From the NCBI GenBank assembly GCA_030628805.1, contig DAOVQG010000018.1, positions 1-29,047 on the forward strand: a DNA stretch of 29,047 nucleotides. The letters run 5' to 3'. The stretch comes from JAGMDK01 sp023128695 (GTDB taxonomy: Bacteria > Planctomycetota > Phycisphaerae > UBA1845 > Fen-1342). The notes under the pieces were generated by a model. It had not been told where the DNA came from, did not search any database, and worked only from the letters and a program-made list of their open reading frames with translations. Positions 1 to 7,140 of this stretch are shown one piece after another (positions within the stretch are counted from its first letter, which is position 1; each line of letters starts with the position of its first letter). The position numbers and the translations under genes were made by a program.

Positions 1-334
1 CGTCGGACTTCAGCCCGAGACTGTGGCCACCCTCGTCTCCCTCCCCACACTCCGCGACGGCCACGAAGTCCGTGTTCGGCGCCGGCACGTCGCATTGGCC
101 CCACCACCCGTCGTACCCCCACGCCACGATCGAGCCGTCGGACTTCAGTCCGAGACTGTGGTACGAGCCCCCCGCAACCGACACGAAGTCCGCGCTCATG
201 TCCCCGCCGACAACCTGCTGACCCCAGCCGATGATCGACCCATCGCCGTAATCGGCCCCGGCCAGCGGCGTCATCAGCAACGCTACCAACAAACTACACG
301 CAATCGTTCCGATTACTCTTCTCATGCTTCTCAT
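1..334 (-). CDS. Secreted RCC1-like repeat protein, 5' part only
   Basis: This open frame begins at ATG 334 and runs off the left edge, giving 111 codons. An AGAGG ribosome-binding site lies 7 bases before the start. The first 26 or so residues form a signal peptide (MRSMRRVIGTIACSLLVALL, then a small-residue cleavage region). Two repeats follow, each ending in a HSLGLKSDGS-type motif. In the first, this continues as IVAWGYDGWWGQCDVP. That is the pattern of RCC1 or BNR-like beta-propeller blades, which in planctomycetes are common in large secreted proteins. The near-identical DNA of the repeat (GACTTCAGxCCGAGACTGTGG on the plus strand, near 10 and 145) shows recent unit duplication. Function and partner are unknown, and the C-terminus is outside the window. 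A second in-frame ATG at 325 is possible but has poorer spacing. Confidence 0.75.
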   Translation of the reverse strand, partial: MRSMRRVIGTIACSLLVALLMTPLAGADYGDGSIIGWGQQVVGGDMSADFVSVAGGSYHSLGLKSDGSIVAWGYDGWWGQCDVPAPNTDFVAVAECGEGDEGGHSLGLKSD

Positions 335-895
335 GGAAATGCCTCTTTCTCCTGCAAGTGCCTGCCTTGAACCGGGATTGCCCGGATGACCCCGCCCGCC
401 TGCGCCGGCGACAGCTTGGACCTGCATTATACCGTCCTCACCCCCCTTGCGCCTAGCCTAACTGAGGGCCACAGCGTGGATCGCCTGCGGAGGTCGTGAG
501 TCCCGCAGGGGCCGTTGTCCACCAGCTTGAAGTCGGGCGCGCATCTCACTGAGGCAGTGCGCCTATCTCGGTGAGATACGGTCCGTACCTCGGTGAGGTC
601 GGCACCGCGTCTCGGTAAGGTCGGGGTTCGACCTCGGTGAGGGGCGGTGTCGATCCCTTGCTTGGGTGCAGGCGCCTGCGCCAAGTAAGGCGCAGGAGCC
701 GATCTCAGATTGGAAACGGTTTTTCCAGGGCTCATACTGCCGCGCAGCTTATCCAAATTGCCCATTTTGCCATACGCGAAGGTCCGAAAACCGGTCTTCG
801 GACCGGCGATCGCTCTGATTGACCCACCGGCGAGACGCCTGTGCCACAAATACCCGACCGCCAATTTGCCAGCCTACCCTACGTCGGCAGGATCG
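335..895. other. Non-coding stretch with tandem repeats and hairpins
   Basis: No convincing gene is present on either strand. Open frames here are low-complexity and change phase inside the 22-bp array. Two perfect hairpins are visible. One is CCTGCGCC-aagtaa-GGCGCAGG at 675-696. The other, at 791-806, is CCGGTC-TTCG-GACCGG with a UUCG-type tetraloop, nested in an 8-bp outer stem at 781-804. At 830-849 a GGCGAGACGCC palindrome followed by TGTGCCACA resembles the small insert in the capsid fragment near 3699. Confidence 0.6.
545..654. repeat. 22-bp tandem array, five units
   Basis: Five units of exactly 22 bp start at 545, 567, 589, 611 and 633. Each opens with CTCGGTGAGG or a one- to three-base variant (CTCACTGAGG, CTCGGTGAGA, CTCGGTAAGG) followed by 12 variable bases. 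The conserved core contains the small palindrome CTC-GGT-GAG. Because 22 is not a multiple of three, the array cannot code a periodic peptide, so it is a DNA or RNA-level repeat. The spacing is close to two helical turns, which would put the cores on one face of the duplex. No gene overlaps it. Confidence 0.85.
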
Positions 896-1285
896 TCAAG
901 ATAGAGTCCAAACGTCCGATACGCAGTTCGCGGGCCGATGTGCCGCTGCCCATTCTGGCCCGGACCATGTCGATTGCGGATTGCGGATTGCGGATTGACG
1001 ATTGCGGATTGCACTGCCGGCACCGCGACATCCACTGGGCTCACACCTCTCATCAATCCGAAACCCGCAATCTGCAATCCCCAATCGAATCGCCCGCCGC
1101 TGGCAGGCCAGCTTGAGGGCGGCGGTCACCGCCAGGATGTCCGGCTTGTTCACCGTCGAGCCCTGGTCGACGATGTCCTGGACCAGGTCGTCGCCGTCGG
1201 CACTGCCGCTGATCCGGACGATCGCCGCGTAGTCGTCGGGGTCGGAGGTGATGTTGTTCTCGAAAAGAGCGTACTTGATGGGCAT
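896..1285 (-). pseudogene. Bvu_2165-type HU-like DNA-binding protein, truncated
   Basis: The start is ATG 1285, with GGGAGG seven bases upstream. The first 60 or so residues (MPIKYALFENNITSDPDDYA, then IVRISGSADGDDLVQDIVDQ and STVNKPDILAVTAALKLACQ) match the N-terminus of the HU/IHF-like DNA-binding family typified by Bvu_2165, which in full is usually well over 120 residues. After residue 64 the frame enters a heptamer repeat (972-1088) and reads as low-complexity IRNRQSAIRNPQ, so the C-terminal half of the DNA-binding fold is lost. The remaining 5' end is undisturbed and has its own promoter at 1321-1348. Family members often lie near phage or mobile genes, which fits the capsid remnant at 3.7 kb. 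A shortened protein could still be made, but DNA binding is doubtful. Confidence 0.7.
972..1088. repeat. Inverted pair of heptamer arrays (GATTGCG / CAATCCN)
   Basis: Six heptamers of consensus GATTGCG occupy 972-1013. Five heptamers of the opposite sense (CAATCCG-like) occupy 1054-1088. About 40 bp separate them, so the whole could fold as a stem. The array replaces the 3' half of the HU-like gene. Confidence 0.85.
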
Positions 1286-1318
1286 CTGTCAGTCCTCCCA
1301 GTCTGTAAGCTTTGGCGT

Positions 1319-1879
1319 TCAGTGTACGCGGCGGTGGGCGGGCGTCAAGGTCCCGCGGACTGGCGCGTCGAGGGCCGTGACGACCAGCGGCTCGCGCACA
1401 CCGAACTTGACGATGCTCTCGGCCAGCGCCACGATCTCCGGATCGTCGGGGTCAACCGGTCGATAGAGCCGATCGTTCTCCGGCGACGGCCGGATGACCT
1501 CCAGCGGCTCGGCGCCCTGTTTGCCGCTCACGCTTGCGACCAGGTGGGAATAGGCGGACAAATCCCAATACAACGGGCGCGGGATCTGGGCCGTCGGCAC
1601 GCCGCGCTGAATGGCAACGGACTCCCAGCACCCGCTGCCCGGATAACGGAGCACAAACGCATCGGATTCCGTCGTGAGCCAGTCGTAGCGGTGATCTGAG
1701 CTGTCCACGCCGGCGTCGTGCCCCGGCGAAAGCTCGCCGCGCGTAAACACGCGAAACCATGCGGATTCAGGCCGTGGCGCCGGCGGCGTCGGCAGGATGC
1801 CGGCGAGGTCCGGCTGAAGCGTGCGTTGCCAGGTCAGCACGCCCCACTTGTCCTCGACATGGACACGCATCCGCCGCAT
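1319..1879 (-). CDS. Hypothetical protein ending in a partial ParB N-terminal domain
   Basis: The frame of 186 codons from ATG 1879 (ATG 1870 is an alternative) gives a protein of two unlike parts. Residues 1-120 match nothing I recognise, although the composition (GVLTWQRTLQPDLAGILPTP, later WLTTESDAFVLRYPG) looks coding. Residues 125-175 (EVIRPSPENDRLYRPVDPDD, then PEIVALAESIVKFGVREPLV) match the start of ParB/Spo0J-type N-terminal nuclease domains. Before the expected GHRR motif the frame degenerates into ALDAPVRGTLTPAHRRVH and stops, so the domain is cut to about its first 50 residues. The start overlaps the 3' end of the preceding frame on the same strand by 46 bases, which would allow coupled translation. 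I read it as a mosaic or truncated gene; catalytic activity is unlikely. Confidence 0.5.
   Translation of the reverse strand: MRRMRVHVEDKWGVLTWQRTLQPDLAGILPTPPAPRPESAWFRVFTRGELSPGHDAGVDSSDHRYDWLTTESDAFVLRYPGSGCWESVAIQRGVPTAQIPRPLYWDLSAYSHLVASVSGKQGAEPLEVIRPSPENDRLYRPVDPDDPEIVALAESIVKFGVREPLVVTALDAPVRGTLTPAHRRVH
1321..1348 (-). promoter_or_regulatory. Sigma-70-type promoter of the HU-like gene
   Basis: On the minus strand, TTGACG (1348-1343) is separated by 16 bp from TACACT (1326-1321). The match is 5/6 to the -35 consensus and 4/6 to the -10 consensus. The -10 box lies 36 bases before ATG 1285, a normal distance. It overlaps the last codons of the upstream ParB-like fragment, suggesting that the HU-like gene was transcribed independently. 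Confidence 0.55.
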
Positions 1880-2530
1880 GCCGCAGCCGCCAACACCGCT
1901 AGGACGATCTGCCGGGCGTTGCCGGCAACGATCCAAATCGCCGCCTGTGCCACGTGGATGGCTTGCTCGATATCGCGCGGCTGCGCGGAGGGCGGCCACG
2001 CGTCTCGGCAAAGCACGTCCATCAGCTTCCGCAGGTCCTTCTGATGGGGCCAGCGCTGAATGATGAACGTATCACTCGGCTGTGGGATGCTCCTCGCAAA
2101 ATCAGCGCAGGCCGCCGATACCATCAGCGTATACCACGCGTCGTCCTGGAGGTCGATGCTGGCCTCCGCCTCCACCACACCTGTGCTCAGGGCGTCGGCG
2201 ATGTCGCAATCATCGTCGCCGCATAGCTGAGCAAGACTCGCTTCTTCCCGTTCCGCTGGCGGCTGGGTTTCCGCGCGAGCGGTCGACCTCCAGTGTTCCG
2301 GTGGCTTTTCCACGATACGCTGCATGGCGCCCGGCCCCGCTCTACATGTCCATGCGCCAAAGGGGCAGAAGCGACGCAGCATTTCTCCGGAGAGCGAGCA
2401 GGATGGCAAGCCGGCCGACGGGTGCGATCCCGCAGCACCTGGGCTCCGCGGCGCGAGGTGGCGCGGCAGCCGACAGCAGCGCCATCCCGCACAACACGAG
2501 CCCGCGACCATTCATCGACATAGAGTACAT
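1834..2530 (-). pseudogene. Secreted hypothetical protein, probably frameshifted
   Basis: ATG 2530 follows GGGGAG at five to eight bases and opens a convincing signal peptide (MNGRGLVLCGMALLSAAAPP, then RAAEP). That frame stops at 2342. The coding pattern continues in another frame, open from 2511 to 1834, which contains plausible sequence such as EASLAQLCGDDDCDIADALS and DDAWYTLMVSAACADFARSI. A single indel around 2370-2450 would join the two into one exported protein of about 225 residues. Alternatively the second part starts on its own at ATG 2325. No family was recognised. The upstream neighbour at 2553 is also frameshifted and 22 bases away, so the two probably formed one transcription unit. 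Confidence 0.45.
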
Positions 2531-2552
2531 TCCGACTCTCCCCAGCTACTTC

Positions 2553-3141
2553 TCAGGGATACGTGGGCAGCTCGAGCGCTTCGCCACCAAGCTCCTCCGG
2601 GCTGGCCAACATCCGGTACGTGATTCGAAACACAACCGAGAACTGGACGCGGTCGCCTTCGGCAATGCTGACGTGCTGATCCGGCTGGTGGCACGCGCCT
2701 GCCCATGCCCTCACAGACAAACTGTCGATCGAGGCGACGGCGACATAAGAGCCACTATTAGCGATTAGCGGTCCGCAGATCGTCGGCGAAGCACGTACAA
2801 TCGCCAGAGACGCCCCCATCTTGTCGAACGGACGCAGCAACTTCGATGCGGATCTCTTGAAACTTGACCGGCTCCATGCTTTCAACAATACTGTTCACGT
2901 GACTCCTACTCTCCTCATACCACTCATACCAGTCTGTGAACTCCTGACCATATACGCTGACCAAGTCCTCATATACATTTCGCTGGAAGTTCCCAGAAAT
3001 GTAAACCCCGTCTGCAAGTCCCCAGGGCCCGGTGGCGATACTGTCTTCGTGCCAATAACGGAGCACCCAGCCGAAAACGTTAAGCTCAATCTCCGCGTAC
3101 AGTCCCTCCCAGTCAACAGCGAGGTCGCGCAACGCGTGCAT
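2553..3141 (-). pseudogene. Hypothetical protein, single frameshift near 2820
   Basis: The first frame from ATG 3141 reads MHALRDLAVDWEGLYAEIEL, then a Trp- and Tyr-rich stretch, up to EPVKFQEIRIEVAASVRQDG. The same pattern continues one frame over as FDKMGASLAIVRASPTICGP, through VAVASIDSLSVRAWAGACHQ, and stops at 2553 after GGEALELPTYP. Both parts have the composition of real protein, so the simplest reading is one protein of about 195 residues broken by one base near 2820. The first frame also stays open upstream of 3141 (LTHGVVFTRNTTFSGIFNCE), so the true start may lie further 5' inside the STAS remnant. No family was recognised. Sequencing error is possible. Confidence 0.45.
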
Positions 3142-3215
3142 TTCACAGTTGAAGATGCCCGAGAATGTTGTGTTTCTGGTGAAGACGACACCGTGGGTAA
3201 GGGGAAGCGGTCGGG

Positions 3216-3335
3216 CGTTGCGAGGTCGAGGGGAACGCCCTCGGAATGGGCGCGCCGCAGGAGGAGAACGAGTGTCGCGACCAGCTTCGTGTCCGCGCTC
3301 GTCACGCCTGCCAGATCAACCACTACCCGCCGCGG
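3216..3335 (-). pseudogene. STAS-domain fragment (anti-sigma antagonist type)
   Basis: In this frame about 40 residues (VVVDLAGVTSADTKLVATLV, then LLLRRAHSEGVPLDLATP) match the core of STAS domains: the hydrophobic beta strand ending in DL, the exposed loop, the central helix and the next strand. The usual phosphorylatable Ser/Thr region is represented by SADTK. Upstream the frame passes directly into the 21-bp array, and downstream it loses meaning. The first and last thirds of a normal domain of about 100 residues are therefore missing. It is a relic and has no usable start of its own. Confidence 0.5.
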
Positions 3336-3522
3336 GGCTTCCGGGGAAGAGCGCCGGACGTCCGGGGAAGAGTCCAGGACGTCCGGGGACGAGTCCCGGA
3401 GCCCCCGGGATGGTCCCCGGAAGCCCGCGGAAGAGTCCCGGAGCCCAGCGGATGACCCCCGGAACCCCGGGAGTGAGTCCCGGCTGTCAGCGGACGAGTG
3501 CCGGAGGCCCGGCAGTGACCCG
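3334..3522. repeat. 21-bp tandem array, nine units
   Basis: Nine consecutive 21-bp units run from 3334 to 3522. The better ones approximate CGGACGTCCGGGGAAGAGTCC, with CGGA at the left and GAGTCC at the right most constant. Some units carry the palindromes GGACGTCC or CCCGGG. All three minus-strand frames and at least one plus-strand frame stay open. The minus frame leading into the STAS fragment reads as heptapeptides of the form DSSAGFR or DSSPDVR. Whether it was ever translated is unclear. Confidence 0.85.
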
Positions 3523-3568
3523 CTACGGCCCTGCGCGGTTGGGTGGCAACGCTCTGGAATCAGTCCAA

Positions 3569-3587
3569 CACTGCTGACACAGCAGTG
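3569..3587. repeat. CACTGCT-gacac-AGCAGTG hairpin
   Basis: This is a perfect 7-bp stem followed by GCACGC. The same stem, with other loops and the same GGCAC tail, recurs at 6228 and twice near 27.36-27.42 kb. Confidence 0.75.
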
Positions 3588-3610
3588 GCACGCACGCCGA
3601 TACTCCTTAC

Positions 3611-3645
3611 AATTCGCTATTCGCCATTCTGCATTCTGCATTCCG
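3611..3645. repeat. Five heptamers of ATTCNGC type
   Basis: The units AATTCGC, TATTCGC, CATTCTG, CATTCTG and CATTCCG follow each other with exact 7-bp spacing, immediately before the capsid fragment. They belong to the same heptamer class as 17809-17906. Confidence 0.8.
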
Positions 3646-3664
3646 GCGCAGCGGACGTAGCGAC

Positions 3665-4034
3665 GTGTTCTGGGCGGCGTTCCTGAACAACGCGGGTTCG
3701 CGGGCGAGACGCCCACACTACCCTCACCGCGGGGAACAACAACTACCTCGAAGGCGCGGACACGGCGCTCGGTATCGACGGCCTCACGAAGGCCGAGGTT
3801 GCGTTCCTCAACCAGGTCGACGCCGACGGCAAGCCGATCGGCGTCATGCCGGCGGTCATCCTAGTGCCCACGTCGCTCTCGGCGATGGGCACGATGCTGT
3901 TCAAGTCGCTGGAGATCCGCGACACGACGGCTGATTCACCGGTTGGAAACCGGTGCCACACGTGCTCGATTGCCAACCCGCACGCCGGCAAGTTCCGGGG
4001 TGGCGTGGGCATCCTGCTGCCGTTGCCCGTCTGA
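3665..4034 (+). pseudogene. Phage major capsid protein fragment with two small insertions
   Basis: The reading starts with VFWAAFLNN, then resumes in frame with GNNNYLEGADTALGIDGLTK, AEVAFLNQVDADGKPIGVMP, AVILVPTSLSAMGTMLFKSL and EIRDTT, and ends with NPHAGKFRGGVGILLPLPV. This resembles the central part of the major head subunit of Mu-like and related tailed phages (gpT family). Two insertions interrupt it. One of about 30 bp near 3693-3722 contains the palindrome GGGCGAGACGCCC. One of about 28 bp at 3934-3961 contains CACCGGTT-ggaa-ACCGGTG. The N-terminal two thirds and the C-terminus are absent. Identity with the gpT family is from memory of its conserved motifs. It indicates an old prophage in this region. 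Confidence 0.6.
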
Positions 4035-4187
4035 CGTCAGCATCGCCTGAGAATCGCTTCGCCACCGCCTGTCGTGTTACGCTCTCGCGGCTTAGAATAG
4101 CACTTTGATTCGTGCGCGGCCCGCGTCGAAGCAGGCGAACAGCATAAAACTCAGTCTTCTGGAAACCGTCAGACGGAGTGGCTAACG

Positions 4188-5363
4188 ATGGTGAAGACGA
4201 GAGTACGTCGCCCAATGGTATCACGCCCAATCGGGATTGCCCTCGGATCTCTTTGCGTCGTGGGTGTCCTCACCTTCTTGATCTGGCTCGTGGCAAGTTC
4301 ATCGAGCCCTCTAGTGACGCTCGTGTATTTCCTGCCTGGTGAGCTCATGTTGCTTGTCGTGGCACTATACGCAATCCTGGCCGTGCCACGTCGTGTTGGC
4401 GACGCCGAGTACTGTGGCAAGTGCGAGCACGCTAAGATTCCTTCAGATGACGAGGCCGAACATTGCCCCAACTGTGGAGTCGCGTGGACTGCTCCCGGTG
4501 GCGTCGTTAAAGGACGCTTAGTCACCAGCCCATGGGCAACGCCGTTCGGCGTGCTTGCGGTAGTATTGATGTTCGTAGGGTTTGCCTGTACGGTATTCGG
4601 TGGATTGAAGATGCCTCTGCATATTCTTCCCACTTCGACCCTCCTTCACGAAGTGACGCAAGGTGGGGTCGATGATTGTGGTAAGGTCAACATGATCAGC
4701 GATGCGTGGGCAGTGCTCCAGACACGTGAGCTCTCAGATGGGCAACTCCTTGGGTTGGCGGAGGACCTGCTCGCCGCACCGTTCGTATACGAGACCCGAG
4801 ATGGCAGTTTGGCTTGGTGGGGGCGGCAGTCCTGGCTCGCCGAACTGGTAGAGTCGGGCCGGCTACCCAGCGACTTCGTCGAGCGATACTGGCGTCTGCA
4901 ATACGATTTCGAATTGCACATCGTTTCACCTGAGCGGGTCGCCCTTGGTGAGGAGTTCACGGTAGGAGTCGGTGTTGACTGGCAATGGAAACCCCCGTCC
5001 CCGTGGAGCGGCGTGATAGACAGACCGGCTTGGGCTTGGTTTTACTGTAGTGGATTCTTCGTCGGGGATTCAGACGAACCGCTTGGACGGCAGGAAGAAA
5101 TCCTTGGCTATTGGGAGAAGCGACGTCGACTGGACGAGTATCGGGAAAAACGTGGGAAGTTTCCAGCGGTCACGCTGAAAGCGGACCGGTTGGGGCCGCT
5201 GCGTGTACGATTCGTTGCGTGGGTTGCCGTCAGCAAGCAATGGCTCTGGTCAGAGCCAATCACTTGGCAGGATGACGGCATGCCCGGCATGCCTAAGGAT
5301 GCTATCTGGACTGAGCGTGTCGAGGCAGAATGCGTGATCGAGGTCGTTGAGAGCGTGCCGTAG
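4188..5363 (+). CDS. Zinc-ribbon membrane protein, hypothetical
   Basis: The protein of 391 residues starts at ATG 4188, with a weak GGAG ten bases before it. Residues 14-37 and 41-65 form two hydrophobic helices. A zinc ribbon follows near residues 80-105, with paired cysteines in CGKC and CPNC spaced about 20 apart. A third membrane segment (residues 117-142, GVLAVVLMFVGFACTVFGG) comes next, then a soluble tail of about 240 residues rich in Trp and acidic residues. The tail contains repeated WxxR/K and beta-rich stretches but no family I recognise. Topology would place the ribbon between the second and third helices. The gene stands alone between a phage remnant and a broken propeller gene and is intact. 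Function unknown. Confidence 0.75.
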   Translation: MVKTRVRRPMVSRPIGIALGSLCVVGVLTFLIWLVASSSSPLVTLVYFLPGELMLLVVALYAILAVPRRVGDAEYCGKCEHAKIPSDDEAEHCPNCGVAWTAPGGVVKGRLVTSPWATPFGVLAVVLMFVGFACTVFGGLKMPLHILPTSTLLHEVTQGGVDDCGKVNMISDAWAVLQTRELSDGQLLGLAEDLLAAPFVYETRDGSLAWWGRQSWLAELVESGRLPSDFVERYWRLQYDFELHIVSPERVALGEEFTVGVGVDWQWKPPSPWSGVIDRPAWAWFYCSGFFVGDSDEPLGRQEEILGYWEKRRRLDEYREKRGKFPAVTLKADRLGPLRVRFVAWVAVSKQWLWSEPITWQDDGMPGMPKDAIWTERVEAECVIEVVESVP

Positions 5364-5540
5364 CTCCACGTAGAGGTCGCCCGGCTGTTCCTGCCAACAT
5401 GGCGGCACCGACCATCCCCGTGTTGCCAAACCGAATCGCACGGCTCGCTCCCTTTGGGCGGCCCGTTTTTATATGGCCTCCCTGCCTGACAGCCCTAAGT
5501 CGGCTCTCGATAGCGGTGGTCGCTACTGGAAGCCGTACAC

Positions 5541-6138
5541 ATGCAGCAAGGTGCGGCCGAGCCACAACTGGTACTTCGCAATCTCGCCAACGGGAAAACC
5601 ACGCACTTGTCCTGTCTCAGTAATGCAGGCTACCCCCACTCACGTTGGTATGCACAATGGAGTGCCGACGGCCAACAACTCCTCGGTGTGAGGCAGGACT
5701 ACGACGGTCCCCCTGCCGCATACTGGCAAGCCGGGCACTCTCGGTGAGACAGTATTCTCCCGGGACGAGAACAAGCTGCTCCTTATTCATCGGGAATTCC
5801 CGGACGAAGAGACGCCGCCGGAGGAGGGTGGATCGCACCCGGATGTAACGGTACAGGTTGTTGAGCTGAGTCTGGCCGGTGTACGTCCAGTCTTTTCTGC
5901 CAACATCCCTACGTCAGCGTGGGGCTTTGAGTGGCTCGACGAAACTAGAATCGTCTATCTGCGCGCGACCCTCCAAAAGGAGTACAGGCGCAAGGGGGAT
6001 CGGGAAGTCTCCTGGCAGACACGCATAATCCAACTCTTGCAAAGCGCTCAACAGCAGCTTTGGATCATCGACATCGCCGGGGATGCTCATCAGCCATTCC
6101 GCGCGGCGCCAACGGCGGGCAAGTCCGACGCACCGTGA
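5541..6138 (+). pseudogene. PD40/TolB-like beta-propeller protein, frameshifted
   Basis: The first frame, from ATG 5541, reads LVLRNLANGKTTHLSCLSNA, then RWYAQWSADGQQLLGVRQDY. The second half is a WD40-like PD40 blade (W-S-x-D-G-x-x-L). The frame stops at 5747, but coding continues in the next frame as GETVFSRDENKLLLIHREFP, then VELSLAGVRPVFSANIPTSA and FEWLDETRIVYLRATLQKEY, to TGA 6138. A one-base indel near 5740 would unite about 198 residues with at least three blade-like repeats. No ribosome-binding site precedes 5541 and a stop lies 30 bases upstream in frame, so the 5' end of a longer propeller has probably also been lost. Confidence 0.55.
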
Positions 6139-6227
6139 ACCCGTACATTCCGCCTTGCTGTCTGGCTTAACTGTTCTTCCAACAATCCTGGAAAAAGTCC
6201 GCCGCGTGCATCGAGATCGTTAAGAAA

Positions 6228-6280
6228 CACTGCTCAAAAGCAGTGGCACACCCACCCACGTCCGGGACAGAGCCCGGACG
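6228..6280. repeat. Two adjacent perfect hairpins
   Basis: CACTGCT-caaa-AGCAGTG (6228-6245) is followed by GGCACACCC. CGTCCGGG-acagag-CCCGGACG (6259-6280) is followed by a degenerate copy of its core at 6287-6303. They fill most of the gap between the propeller relic and the end of the Rrf2 gene. Confidence 0.8.
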
Positions 6281-6330
6281 CTACATTCGGGACAGAGCCT
6301 GGCAGCTCGCCCGGCGTGAGGGACGTGCCT

Positions 6331-6741
6331 TCAGCGGCGGCGAGATTTGGTGAAGTCCGAGATTACCGTGCTCGCCAGCCGTGATTTCGCGAAGTCCGCC
6401 ACTTCCCGGCAGGCCTGCTCGAGGCGCACGCGGGTCGGCTCCTTGCCGGCGGCCACGTTCCGCAAGAGCAAATCGCCGCTGATCGGGCCATCGATCGCCT
6501 CGATGATTTCGAGCAGTGTGATTTCGTGGGGGTCTTTGCGTAAGACAAAGCCGCCGGCCGGACCCCGTTCACTGCTCAGAATCCGAGCCCGCACGAGTTG
6601 TTGCAGGATTTTGAGCAAGTGCCCGGAGGGGACCCCGCACGATTCGGCAATCTCCCGACCTTGAATTGGGTTGCCGTTTTTATTCTCCGCCAAATGCGCG
6701 GTGGCGAAAACCGCATACGCCGCTGCTCTACCAAGTCGCAT
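6331..6741 (-). CDS. Rrf2-family transcriptional regulator
   Basis: This protein of 136 residues has the normal Rrf2 length and layout. Residues 26-50 form the helix-turn-helix (IQGREIAESCGVPSGHLLKI), followed by the winged part with the family motif ERGPAGGFVL at residues 58-67. A dimerisation helix rich in charged residues follows. ATG 6741 has GAGG six bases upstream. The three clustered cysteines of IscR or NsrR between residues 90 and 110 are absent; the only cysteines are at about 35 and 110. It is therefore unlikely to bind the usual [2Fe-2S] or [4Fe-4S] cluster. The gene is monocistronic. A second, internally deleted Rrf2 gene lies at 10.3 kb but is clearly a different paralogue. Confidence 0.9.
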   Translation of the reverse strand: MRLGRAAAYAVFATAHLAENKNGNPIQGREIAESCGVPSGHLLKILQQLVRARILSSERGPAGGFVLRKDPHEITLLEIIEAIDGPISGDLLLRNVAAGKEPTRVRLEQACREVADFAKSRLASTVISDFTKSRRR

Positions 6742-7091
6742 AATTTACCTCGCTGCAACCAGAAGCCGTTTCGGCTCGCACTCCTTCCCCGTCGTTCGAC
6801 AGCATCACGGTCACTCCGGGCCGCGTCACCCCCGACGGGCACTCTCGCCCGCTAGCCTCAACTGTGGCGGGCGCTTCCCTTCGCCGAAAACCATCCGGCG
6901 AGGAAAACAAACCGCCGCCACTGTTCGACCCGAATTCCTCACTTCTCATCCCAGGTTATAGAGTATAGCGCCTTGCAAGCAGTATGCCAAGTGCCCGATC
7001 AAACCGGAGCTCGGCAACTCGGACCCAGTGGTGCGTGACGCTTTCGTCGTGTGGCCCGCCGCGGCCCGTCCATGCCCCTGGCGTCCACCCC
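6742..7091. other. Non-coding region upstream of the Rrf2 gene
   Basis: There is no convincing gene on either strand. It should contain the Rrf2 promoter, but I found no pair of boxes or dyad good enough to report. The left half is GC-rich and without repeats, unlike most other gaps in the window. Confidence 0.4.
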
Positions 7092-7140
7092 GCTGATCGC
7101 TGAATGCTGACCGCTGAAAGCTGATAGCTGACCGCTTTCA
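7092..7140. repeat. Seven heptamers of GCTGANN type touching a stop codon
   Basis: Units GCTGATC, GCTGAAT, GCTGACC, GCTGAAA, GCTGATA, GCTGACC and a degenerate GCTTTCA run without gaps. The last unit contains the TGA stop of the acetyltransferase gene read on the other strand (7140-7138). The array sits immediately 3' of that gene. Confidence 0.85.

Noticed and set aside
545..654. CRISPR array
   Set aside because: The repeat core is only about 10 bp with 12-bp variable parts, far too short for repeats and spacers, and no cas genes are present.
938..1699. Open frame of 253 codons on the plus strand
   Set aside because: It runs antisense through the HU-like and ParB-like genes and through a heptamer array; no coding signature.
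5420..5480. Intrinsic terminator GGGCGGCCCGTTTTTA after the zinc-ribbon gene
   Set aside because: The possible stem is only three to four base pairs, too weak despite the T run.
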